Shown in pieces: positions 18,006 through 25,063 of a stretch of 64,000 nt of DNA. A program made the position numbers and the translations under genes. The notes under the pieces were generated by a model. That model worked only from the letters and a program-made list of their open reading frames with translations. It did no database searches and was not told where the DNA came from. The DNA is taken from assembly GCA_017470525.1 (NCBI GenBank), contig JAFUYM010000036.1:1-64000 (forward strand), read 5' to 3'. Source of the DNA: Bacteroidaceae bacterium (lineage in GTDB: Bacteria > Bacteroidota > Bacteroidia > Bacteroidales > Bacteroidaceae). Numbering within the stretch: position 1 is the stretch's first letter; every line of letters begins with the position of its first letter.

Positions 18006-19352
18006 TTATTGGATATTAGATTTCTGCAGACCGTAGCCTTTCTTCTTGTCCTCAGCCAAGAGCAAGAAGGAAATGATGATAGCAATGGCACCGAAGATGG
18101 CGAAGAGGGTCATCGACATGGTGTAGTCGATGTTGCCATCCGCTCCGATGTTGACTTGGTTCACCTTACCGATGAGGATGGGCACCATACCAAGACCGAT
18201 GTTCTGGATGTAGAAGATGAGCGCGTATGCCGTACCGAGCAGTTGCATAGGGATGATTTTCGGAACGGAGGGCCACATGGCGGATGGAACAAGACCGAAA
18301 GCGATACCCAGGATGACCATCACCACAATAGCTACCACCCACGAGTTGATGGGCAATGCGAAGACAATGTGGACGAGGGTGAGCAGGATGCTGCCGATAA
18401 TCATGAGGGTGGCACCTTTGCCGTGCTTGTCATAGACGGAACCGAAAAGCGGTGTGAGGAATATCGTGCCGAAGGGTAGCATGGCTGGGATGAGACCCGC
18501 CAGTTCTGGATCGACACCGTATTTGGTCACCATCAACTGGGTGGCAAATTTGAGGAAGGGGAACACACCTGCGTAGAACATGAGACAGAGCAGGGTGATG
18601 TACCAGAATCCCTTGTTGGTGAAGAGCAGTTTCAGGTCGGCAAACTTGAAACCTTCCTCGGGTTCTGTCTCCACAGCAGCAGCGGCAGCATCTTCTTTCT
18701 TGTCCATCACACTATAGACGATGAAAGCAATCATGCCGATGCAGAGCATGGCAGCACCGAGTCCGACACTGGCACTTGCACCACCCATCTGTTGAGCAAA
18801 GGGGAGAGAAAAGGCAAGTGCACCAGCGGTTCCAATACGTGCAAGAGCCACCTGAAGACCCATCGCAAGAGCAAGTTCATGACCGGTGAACCACTTGACA
18901 ATCACCTTGCTGACGGTGATACCGGCAATTTCGCAACCTACACCGTAGATGGCGAAACCGAGGCAAGCAACAATCACCTGCATGGGGTAGCCAAACAGGT
19001 CTCCCTCAAACTCATGACCCACACCATACCACTTGATGAGCGCACCGCCAAACATCAGCACGGTGCTCATGATGCCTGTGAAGCGGATGCCGAACTTGTC
19101 GAGGATGATACCGCCGAAGAAGAGCAGCAACAGGAACACGTTGAAGAAACTGTAAGAGCCGGAGAAGAAACCGTAGTCGTCAGCACTCCAACCCAGTCCA
19201 CCGTCCTCCTTGGCTGCAGTGAGCAGGGGTTCGAGAGGTGACATCACATCGGTGAAGAAATAGGCAAACATCATCGTCACCGAAACGATGATGAGCGTGG
19301 TCCAGCGCATGGCGGCTGAATCGCTCAATTTTTTCTGAATCGCTTGTGTCAT
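18006..19352 (-). CDS. major facilitator superfamily transporter
   Basis: A 12-helix MFS permease of about 448 residues. The start at 19352 (MTQAIQKKL...) is preferred over 19379, because the -7 box at 19389-19396 would put transcription start almost on the upstream ATG. Visible features are the N-terminal helix pair, a loop with GGIILDKFGIRFTG (the MFS motif A position between helices 2 and 3) and the mid-protein loop rich in Ala/Glu that splits the two six-helix halves. Overall it resembles the oxalate/formate and nitrate-type antiporter branches, but the substrate cannot be read from the sequence. Confidence 0.8.
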   Translation of the reverse strand: MTQAIQKKLSDSAAMRWTTLIIVSVTMMFAYFFTDVMSPLEPLLTAAKEDGGLGWSADDYGFFSGSYSFFNVFLLLLFFGGIILDKFGIRFTGIMSTVLMFGGALIKWYGVGHEFEGDLFGYPMQVIVACLGFAIYGVGCEIAGITVSKVIVKWFTGHELALAMGLQVALARIGTAGALAFSLPFAQQMGGASASVGLGAAMLCIGMIAFIVYSVMDKKEDAAAAAVETEPEEGFKFADLKLLFTNKGFWYITLLCLMFYAGVFPFLKFATQLMVTKYGVDPELAGLIPAMLPFGTIFLTPLFGSVYDKHGKGATLMIIGSILLTLVHIVFALPINSWVVAIVVMVILGIAFGLVPSAMWPSVPKIIPMQLLGTAYALIFYIQNIGLGMVPILIGKVNQVNIGADGNIDYTMSMTLFAIFGAIAIIISFLLLAEDKKKGYGLQKSNIQ

Positions 19353-19388
19353 ATCGTCTTTTTGTTGATAGTGCATCATTTTGTGCTA

Positions 19389-19396
19389 CAAAGGTA
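19389..19396 (-). promoter_or_regulatory. -7 promoter box for the MFS transporter
   Basis: Minus strand TACCTTTG fits TAnnTTTG. Transcription would begin near 19382, leaving about 30 nt to the preferred start at 19352. Confidence 0.5.
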
Positions 19397-19804
19397 CATA
19401 AAGTTCACAAAACTCGCAACTTTTCATCGGGTTTTAAGTCCGAAGGACACACGAAACTTGTAAAAAAATCGATTTTTCCTATTTGTAGCCATCTACCAGT
19501 TCATGCTTCTCACGGCTCGTATATAGTTGGAGATGAGTTGGCAGAGTCGTTTCATATATAGGAAAAATCGTATCGACAGTACAATGGTACAAAAAAAGAA
19601 GAAGTATCAAAATGCTCCATCAATGCATCAAAAGTGGTCTGAGTCACACCGCGCGGGGGGTGTGACTCAGACCGCCGAGGTGGTGTGACTCAGACCACTT
19701 TTATGGCATCGAGGGAACCTTTTTGACACACCCTCCATGCCCATAGTGCCTGTACACTCATGGTGGCATTGGGACGATTGCCAATATTGCTAAAATCTTC
19801 TTTA
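19397..19804. other. intergenic region with a nested hairpin
   Basis: About 400 bp without a convincing gene. It contains the strong hairpin with a duplicated arm at 19630-19702, described separately. A 71-codon frame at 19346-19561 is not supported by any recognisable protein sequence. Confidence 0.6.
19630..19702. repeat. perfect 21-bp inverted repeat with an extra internal right arm
   Basis: The left arm at 19630-19650 (core GTGGTCTGAGTCACACC) is perfectly complementary over 21 bp to a right arm at 19682-19702. A second partial right arm at 19659-19673 matches it over 15 bp. Two alternative hairpins can form, with the inner arm competing with the outer one. The GC-rich spacers (GCGCGGGG, GCCGAGG) differ from the AT-rich flanks. 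Confidence 0.85.
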
Positions 19805-20143
19805 TTACTTACGATGTTGTTTTGGATGTAGTTTAATGTCGAACTTGAAGCCTGTGCGGAGTTCCTTGAGCGTCGATTTCGACAGATAGGCGCGGGCCTG
19901 CCGCTTGCCTTCGGGGAAGAGGAACTGCAGGCGCTTTCCGCCGAGCGTCTTTTTCACCACCGTGCAGGTGACTGTCACGGGATCGCCGAGGCGGAAGCCG
20001 TTGGTGGCGGCGCGGCCCGCGAACTCGACCGTCGTGTCCACGTCCTTGTCATAGAGGTCGAGGATGGAGGCGATGGTGGCCAGAGCCTCGTCGGTGGTGC
20101 TACCGAGGCGGATGGTCACCTCGTGGATGTTCTGCACCTGCAT
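19805..20143 (-). pseudogene. C-terminal fragment of a frameshifted secreted protein gene
   Basis: This frame encodes MQVQNIHEVTIRLGSTTDEA... to HPKQHRK and contains the main conserved part of a small Bacteroidetes protein of unknown function. Its ATG is an internal methionine. The upstream frame (20116-20373) supplies the signal peptide and first 70 residues in a different phase. Reading across the join needs one extra base near 20150-20155, which would give the continuous segment ADxILGMQVQNIHE. The intact protein would be about 190 residues. The sequence is GC-rich compared with the transporter genes to the left. Confidence 0.65.
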
Positions 20144-20373
20144 ACCGAGGATTTGTCAGCACCGAGGAAGTCGGTTGTACGTCCCAGGCTGAGGTAGTAG
20201 CCGAAGGTCTCGACCGAATCCGTGTCCTGATACGTGAAGATGCTGTAGTCGCCGTGGTCGGTCTCGGCCTCGGCCACTTCCACCCGCATCCCGGCGGGCT
20301 GGTTTTTCTGTGCCAGTGCGCTCATGGCAGTCATCATGGCGACTGCGGCCATTACGAAAAATTTCCTTATCAT
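20116..20373 (-). pseudogene. N-terminal fragment of the same frameshifted secreted protein gene
   Basis: Starts MIRKFFVMAAVAMMTAMSALAQ, a clear signal peptide with cleavage after ALA, followed by a mature part ending in LGADK before the phase is lost. The residues after that (SSVCRCRTSTR) are frameshift product. I prefer the start at 20373 over the upstream ATG at 20409, because the signal peptide begins there. Together with 19805-20143 it makes one broken gene; a genuine mutation and a sequencing error are equally compatible with what is seen. Confidence 0.65.
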
Positions 20374-20426
20374 CCTTATCTTATACGTTTTTATATTATA
20401 TTGTTTCATCCTTCTGAGACAGACAA

Positions 20427-20456
20427 CCGCCGAGGCTCCCCAGGGAGTCTCGGCGG
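20427..20456 (-). terminator. GC-rich hairpin downstream of the DUF6169 gene
   Basis: A 14-bp stem with one G-T pair (CCGCCGAGGCTCCC at 20427-20440 with GGGAGTCTCGGCGG at 20443-20456). It lies between the DUF6169 stop and the next minus-strand gene. The T-run after the stem is weak, so it may be a partial terminator. Confidence 0.5.
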
Positions 20457-20484
20457 CGGATATGTTTCTTTCTTAAAGAACTGT

Positions 20485-20979
20485 TTAGTCAAAGAGGAAT
20501 GCGATTGTTTCGTCGAACTCCTCGAAGACCAGTTGTAGTCGCGGGTTGTCTTTCCGAAGGATGATGGCCATGAAGTTCATCTGGCCGTCCATCTTTCCCT
20601 CTGCAGTTTTTATCACGTATTGGTCGCTATGTTCGTAGGTGTTGAACCATCGCACAAAGAGCCTGTTGCGCGAGGCTTGCTTGCTGTCCTTAGTCTCTGT
20701 GACGTAGAGCATCACGTCGTTGTTCTGCCTGAAGAATTCCTCGACGATGGCCATCAGCGTCTGCCTGAACTTCGGGTCGCCGGGTGAAGGCTGGTGCCAG
20801 ACATTGATAATGTCCAGCGCGTAAGCTCCACTGGCAATGAATATATCGTTAGCCTTGATGACGATTTCGTATTCTACTCCGAAGTCTGTGTAGAACCAGT
20901 ACACGCATGGTTTGTCCACCCGCAGCGTCACGACGTAAGGTGATATGCTGTTAATCCGTCCAAGATCTAAAGCATTCAT
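20485..20979 (-). CDS. DUF6169 family protein
   Basis: A 164-residue soluble protein. The motif YWFYTDFGVEYEIVIK near residue 28 and the C-terminal RKDNPRLQLVFEEF match the pattern I know from DUF6169 proteins of Bacteroidetes, which have no assigned function. It begins 21 nt after a 46-residue, highly charged small ORF on the same strand. A small basic-acidic ORF followed by a DUF6169 gene is an arrangement that resembles a two-gene module, such as a toxin-antitoxin pair. That role is my inference; no catalytic motif is visible. Confidence 0.7.
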   Translation of the reverse strand: MNALDLGRINSISPYVVTLRVDKPCVYWFYTDFGVEYEIVIKANDIFIASGAYALDIINVWHQPSPGDPKFRQTLMAIVEEFFRQNNDVMLYVTETKDSKQASRNRLFVRWFNTYEHSDQYVIKTAEGKMDGQMNFMAIILRKDNPRLQLVFEEFDETIAFLFD

Positions 20980-21000
20980 GTTGTCTTTGATGCAAATAAT

Positions 21001-21141
21001 CTAAGCAAATACGGCCTTACTTTCCGAGCGATATTTTTCACTTCTCATCTGTGCAGCCTTTTGTTCTTCTTCTCTCTCACGCATAAAAGCCCTGAAGGCT
21101 GCACGGACTTCCTCGCGTGTTCTTTTCTTCGTTGTCTCCAT
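21001..21141 (-). CDS. small charged protein paired with DUF6169
   Basis: A 46-residue, Arg/Glu/Lys-rich, probably all-helical peptide (METTKKRTREEVRAAFRAFM...). The start at 21141 is chosen because AAAGGAAAG lies 4-12 nt upstream as a ribosome site and the -7 box at 21173-21180 fits a short leader; the upstream ATG at 21186 would precede the transcription start. Twenty-one nt separate it from the DUF6169 gene, so the two are probably one operon. It could be a partner or antitoxin of the DUF6169 protein; no known domain is recognised. Confidence 0.6.
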   Translation of the reverse strand: METTKKRTREEVRAAFRAFMREREEEQKAAQMRSEKYRSESKAVFA

Positions 21142-21172
21142 AATCTTTCCTTTCTTTAAAGGTTTGTCGCTG

Positions 21173-21180
21173 CAAAGATA
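21173..21180 (-). promoter_or_regulatory. -7 promoter box for the small ORF-DUF6169 operon
   Basis: Minus strand TATCTTTG fits TAnnTTTG. A possible -33 TTGC lies 22 nt further upstream, just outside the usual 19-21 nt spacing. Confidence 0.5.
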
Positions 21181-21182
21181 CA

Positions 21183-21255
21183 ACAAATTCCCGAATCGCG
21201 GTGCAATTCGTGAATAATTTGTGGATTATTCGTGGAAATTCGTGTTTAAGTTCAC
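21183..21255. repeat. ATTCGTG-rich intergenic element
   Basis: Contains GCAATTCGTGAATAA, GGATTATTCGTGG and AAATTCGTG as direct repeats, facing CAAATTCCCGAATCGCGG. It belongs by composition to the ATTCGTG/ATTCGTT palindromes at 30541, 36281 and 42743. Confidence 0.45.
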
Positions 21256-21346
21256 AAAATCCCCATTATATCCGTCTGTCTCAGTATGTCAAAGAACGAT
21301 ATTCATGTCGTTTGCTGTTTAGGGTTTAAACTGTGGTTTCGGGTCG

Positions 21347-21587
21347 CTCGCGGGAGTTCCGCGAGAGTGTCGAGAGGGTTCGGGATGCTTGCGGAGGTTC
21401 CGCGAGACCGCCGGAGCGGTTTTTCGCGCTTGCGGGCGTTCCGCAGGTCTGCCGGAGCAGTTTTTCCGTCTTGCGGAGTTTCCGCAGCGTTGCCGGAGCG
21501 ATTTTTCTTGCTTGCGGAGTTCCCGCGAGGCTGCCGGAGCGTTTTGGCGGCCTCGCGGGGTGTCCGCAGGCGTCACGGGGTGTGACG
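21347..21587. repeat. 41-bp tandem repeat, six copies
   Basis: Units begin at 21347, 21388, 21429, 21470, 21511 and 21551, spaced 41, 41, 41, 41 and 40 bp, the last copy being partial. A typical unit has a short inverted repeat (TTGCGGAG..TTCCGC), then GCCGGAGC, then a T-run (TTTTTC). The copies are diverged, so the array is not a recent duplication. Because 41 is not a multiple of three, each strand shows short open frames in several phases; none is likely to be a gene. The array lies between the DUF6169 operon's upstream side and the 3' end of the large lipoprotein gene. Confidence 0.85.
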
Positions 21588-21591
21588 GTGC

Positions 21592-24500
21592 TTAGTCGGC
21601 GTAGTTGAAGATGAGTTCCGAGAGGCCGAGCACGGGGTCGCCGTAATTGCCGAACACCTCGAAGCGGAAGTACTGCATGTCCTTAGGCTGCTGTCGGTTG
21701 AAGCCGAAGGTCTTGCCTCCGTGGGTGGTGGGCAAATAGGCGGAGGGGTGCTCGTTGTCGAGCATCGTCCAGGCATCGGAGTTCTTCTTCTTGCCGTAGA
21801 GGGCGCAGTGGCTCGGGTTGCGTTCGCTGATGTTTCCATTGACGGCGTTCCAGAGCGTCCAACTCGTCGGAGAGACGGGATAGCGTGTCTGGAACTCGCA
21901 ATACCAGACCTTGGCGTCTGTGGCTACCGACTTACCCTCAGTATGGGTGTCCCAGTCGTAGATTGAGCCATCATCTTTGCACTGTGTTCTGCTGATCCAT
22001 TCGGAGTTGGTGTCGCCGTCGATGAGGTTAGGCCATCCGCCGGCGGGGTTGTCCCATTCGTAGCCTGTGGCAATGATGAACTCGGTGCCGAATCCCAGAC
22101 GCTGGCCCCTGTTGGGGATGAAGGTGCGGCGGGTCCAGTTGCGTATGTCGTTGATGTGCTTGGCCTGCTGGCTGTAGATGGCAGCGTCGTACTCGGCGGG
22201 TCTGCGGCTCTCCAGGTCGCTCTTGGTGGGCAGGTTGTTGATGTTTATCTCCTTGTACTCGGGCAGGTAGTTGCGCGAGTAGATGATGGGCTTGCCGTTG
22301 TGCATCACGGTGACGGTGACGGTAATCTCGTAGGCGGGCATGCAGTCGCTGCCGGCGTTGCCGTGAATGGACTGAGGCTCGATGAGGTAGTCGCTGTCGC
22401 CGCGTCCGAAGACACCGAACTGGCGGCCCTTGTAGGTATCCACGGCGAACTTCACGCCGGTGCTGAGGCCCATCTTGTCGTCGGCTCCGCTGAGGCCGTC
22501 GAAGGGAGCCTCGCCGAAGGCACGGTTAGGATAGTCCACATTGCCGTTGATGCCGAACTCGCTGCCCCTCAGTTTCTGGGCCTGGCGATAGGCTTCGTGG
22601 CTGCCGTGGGCCATGCCCTTGCGCACGCCGCAGACGGCCGACACCTTGGCCGAGGCGATTTCCTCGGGGGTGAACAGGTTGGGATTGAGTTTAATCTTGA
22701 TGCTGCTGGGGTCGAAGTAGGCTACGTGGCCGCGGAACGGCTCGTTGCTCTCGCTGCGCTCTTGCGTGTCTCTTCTGGTGATCGACTGTCCGCCGAAGGG
22801 ACTCTTCTTGTCGGTGTAATAGACAAAGCCTATACCGCCTGATGATGAGCCCCACCACTTGTATTCATATCTCCAATCCACGTAGGCGTTGGTGAAATAG
22901 ACCACTGGCGGGGTTTCGATGTTCCACACGCCCTCGCCGAAGGTGGGGATGTTGTCGTAGATGAAGTTGTCGCGCTTGAGCACCATGCCTGCGAATCCGC
23001 TGATGCCGCGCTCGGTGCTGAGCATGCCCTTGGTGTCCATCTTGCCCTTCATGGTCATGTTGATGGTGCCCTTCATGCCGGTCAGTTGCTTGGGGTCAAC
23101 CTCTTTCTCTTCCTCCATGAGTCCGGCCATGATGGCGCCCTTCTTGCCGAGGGCCACGAGTCCCTTGAGGCTGCCGCCCACGTCGTCCTTCATGGCAGCG
23201 TCGTAGATGTCCTTCAGGCCCATGCCGATGTCCTTCACCTTGCCGACGATTTCGCCGATGCCGCCCGACTTGCCGTTCTCAGAGTTGGCGTAGGTGGCTT
23301 CGAGGTCGATGTTGCCGTCGATGGTTCCCTCGAAGAGTGACGAGAGTTGTGCCTGCATGTTCTCCTTGGCGAAGAGGTTCATCAGCAGGGCGTTGTCACG
23401 GTCGCCGATGGTGCTGATGGTGGCCTCGCTGCCGCGATAGAGCGAGAGGTCGAGGTCGTAGGCCCACCATCCGGCCTGCAGCGGCAGGCTGGCGCCGTTG
23501 AAGTTGTTGGCCACCCAGGGCGTGACGAGCTGTCCCATGAAGTCGGGCTGGTTGAGCGCGGCCTTCGAGGCGGCGTTGGTGATGTTGCGGTCGAGCGGCA
23601 CGCCGTAGCGGAAGACGGAGCGCGAGGCCAGCAGGTCGTTCATCTGCAGTCCCCACCAGTGGGTCGAGCCGTTGGAGGTGATGCCCTCGTGAACATAGAA
23701 GAAGAAGCGGAGCACGCCGGTGTACTTGTTGTAGAAGGCGAGGAAGTTGCCGTTCTTGGTGGAGTTCTCACCAATCTGCATCATGGCGAGCCGCCAGGGG
23801 TTGCCCTCCTTCACGCCGTCGTTCCACACTTCCTTCCAGATGCTCTCGGGCAGGTTGGGGCTCTCGTTGGCACCGCGCGACCAGGGCAGTTTGTGGTGCT
23901 CGAATCCGAACACCTGGTTGCCGGTCTCGGCGTCGTAGATGTCCTGGTCGCCGCCGTTCTGCACGTAGATGAAGATGTCCTCGTGGTCCTGCCAGTTGTC
24001 GACGGTCAGGGCGGGGACCCGCGTGCGCTGTGCGCCGAAGAGCATGTCGCTCGTGTTGATGTTCCAGTCGGCGGCACCATATCCGAGGATTGGCATCCAA
24101 TAGTCCAACTGGGCGGCCTCGTCGTCGCTGACGCGGTGGAGCGTGAACTGCGTCTCGCCGTCGTCGGCAATCAGGCTGCCGTTGTCGTAGCGGAAGCGGA
24201 ACTCCTCTTTGTCCTCGAAGCCGTCGATGTCGGTCACGTTGAGAACCTTGATGCTGCCGTCGGACTGGATGGCGTAGTCGAAGTCCATGTACATCTGGAG
24301 GTAGTCGCCCTCTTTGCCAACGGGCTCGTTGTTCTGGTCAACGATGAAGAAGATGAACGAGCCTTTGCCGCTCTTCTGTAAGTTCACATAGACCACCTCG
24401 CGATGATAGTCGAAGATGCTGGGGTCGATGCCCTCAACGTCGTCGAAGTCCTCGGCCTCGAAGTAGGGTTCGTCTTCCTCGCCCCAGAAGTCGTTGATCA

Positions 24501-24657
24501 GAATCCACTCGCCCTGAATCTGCTCGACCAGTTGGGGATTCACAACGGGATTGTCGTCTTTGTCGCTGCAGGCCGCCAAGCCCACAGCCACGAGCACTGC
24601 GCACATCAGTGCGCGGAGGCCCGACATGCTCACAAATGAAAATCTCTTTTCGTTCAT
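21592..24657 (-). CDS. large lipoprotein with C-terminal discoidin-like domain
   Basis: A 1021-residue protein with a lipobox LAAC (Cys30) after a hydrophobic signal, so probably a surface-exposed or periplasmic lipoprotein. After an acidic N-terminal domain (about 45-180), the middle is unassigned but contains a Gly/Lys/Met-rich helical section (about 455-550). The last 150 residues resemble an F5/8 type C (discoidin-like) carbohydrate-binding domain: an NLIDGDTNSEW start, Trp-rich strands and the closing QYFRFEVFGNYGDPVLGLSEL. No hydrolase motif is seen. The gene is clearly GC-richer than flanking housekeeping genes. It lies 57 nt behind a small membrane-protein gene, and its 3' end abuts the 41-bp repeat. 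Confidence 0.7.
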   Translation of the reverse strand: MNEKRFSFVSMSGLRALMCAVLVAVGLAACSDKDDNPVVNPQLVEQIQGEWILINDFWGEEDEPYFEAEDFDDVEGIDPSIFDYHREVVYVNLQKSGKGSFIFFIVDQNNEPVGKEGDYLQMYMDFDYAIQSDGSIKVLNVTDIDGFEDKEEFRFRYDNGSLIADDGETQFTLHRVSDDEAAQLDYWMPILGYGAADWNINTSDMLFGAQRTRVPALTVDNWQDHEDIFIYVQNGGDQDIYDAETGNQVFGFEHHKLPWSRGANESPNLPESIWKEVWNDGVKEGNPWRLAMMQIGENSTKNGNFLAFYNKYTGVLRFFFYVHEGITSNGSTHWWGLQMNDLLASRSVFRYGVPLDRNITNAASKAALNQPDFMGQLVTPWVANNFNGASLPLQAGWWAYDLDLSLYRGSEATISTIGDRDNALLMNLFAKENMQAQLSSLFEGTIDGNIDLEATYANSENGKSGGIGEIVGKVKDIGMGLKDIYDAAMKDDVGGSLKGLVALGKKGAIMAGLMEEEKEVDPKQLTGMKGTINMTMKGKMDTKGMLSTERGISGFAGMVLKRDNFIYDNIPTFGEGVWNIETPPVVYFTNAYVDWRYEYKWWGSSSGGIGFVYYTDKKSPFGGQSITRRDTQERSESNEPFRGHVAYFDPSSIKIKLNPNLFTPEEIASAKVSAVCGVRKGMAHGSHEAYRQAQKLRGSEFGINGNVDYPNRAFGEAPFDGLSGADDKMGLSTGVKFAVDTYKGRQFGVFGRGDSDYLIEPQSIHGNAGSDCMPAYEITVTVTVMHNGKPIIYSRNYLPEYKEININNLPTKSDLESRRPAEYDAAIYSQQAKHINDIRNWTRRTFIPNRGQRLGFGTEFIIATGYEWDNPAGGWPNLIDGDTNSEWISRTQCKDDGSIYDWDTHTEGKSVATDAKVWYCEFQTRYPVSPTSWTLWNAVNGNISERNPSHCALYGKKKNSDAWTMLDNEHPSAYLPTTHGGKTFGFNRQQPKDMQYFRFEVFGNYGDPVLGLSELIFNYAD

Positions 24658-24714
24658 GCTGTTTACTTTTTAATGGGTTAATACTAAAAATATGTGGTTT
24701 CTCTTTGCGCACGG

Positions 24715-24918
24715 TCAGAACAGGGCGGCGCGGTTGATGCCCTGGGCCACGGCCTTGTCGATGAGCGACTGGTTGCGGCGCACCTCGTGGATGATGACGT
24801 CGTTCTTCTGCCTGAGGTCCTCGTCCTTGCGGTGATTCTGCCAGAGCAGAACGACGACCAGTACCGTCAGCACCGCTACGATGCCGACCAGCATGAGGAT
24901 GATTGTGGATGTTTGCAT
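24715..24918 (-). CDS. small single-helix membrane protein
   Basis: A 67-residue protein from the ATG at 24918 (MQTSTIILMLVGIVAVL...). One transmembrane helix covers about residues 5-26, followed by a charged, helical cytoplasmic tail (NHRKDEDLRQKNDVIIHEVRRNQS). The longer frame to 24978 adds 20 residues that run through the hairpin at 24941-24974, so the shorter start is preferred. It precedes the large lipoprotein by 57 nt on the same strand and is probably co-transcribed with it. Function unknown. Confidence 0.6.
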   Translation of the reverse strand: MQTSTIILMLVGIVAVLTVLVVVLLWQNHRKDEDLRQKNDVIIHEVRRNQSLIDKAVAQGINRAALF

Positions 24919-24940
24919 AGTCTTGTCTGAATAAATAATT

Positions 24941-24974
24941 ACGGGTGCAAGGTTAGCAGAAACCTTGCGCCCGT
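24941..24974 (-). terminator. hairpin between the AraC-tailed gene and the small membrane protein
   Basis: A 14-bp stem with one G-T pair (ACGGGTGCAAGGTT at 24941-24954 with AACCTTGCGCCCGT at 24961-24974). In the minus direction an AT-rich stretch follows. It could be a terminator for the upstream gene or part of the next gene's leader. Confidence 0.5.
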
Positions 24975-24983
24975 ACAATAGTG

Positions 24984-25063
24984 CAGACAGATTTACGAGT
25001 GTTTTCAGACAGATTTACGAATGGCCGGACGGAATTGCGGGTCTTCGCCAGACAGATTTACGA
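24984..25063. repeat. three direct repeats of CAGACAGATTTACGA
   Basis: Identical 15-bp copies begin at 24984, 25006 and 25049, spaced 22 and 43 bp, so roughly two and four helical turns apart. They lie upstream of the small membrane-protein gene, and the third copy includes the stop codon of the AraC-tailed gene. The spacing is that of protein-binding iterons or operators. Confidence 0.75.

Noticed and set aside
21286..21585. 99-codon Arg/Ala-rich open frame (and overlapping frames in the other phases)
   Set aside because: These frames are by-products of the 41-bp GC-rich tandem repeat; because 41 is not a multiple of three they appear in several phases.
21347..21587. Possible CRISPR array
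   Set aside because: Units are contiguous and diverge along their whole length; there is no constant repeat with unique spacers and no cas gene nearby.
23347..24381. 344-codon open frame antisense to the large lipoprotein
   Set aside because: Val/Glu-rich shadow of the GC-rich lipoprotein gene, whose signal peptide, lipobox and domain pattern are on the other strand.
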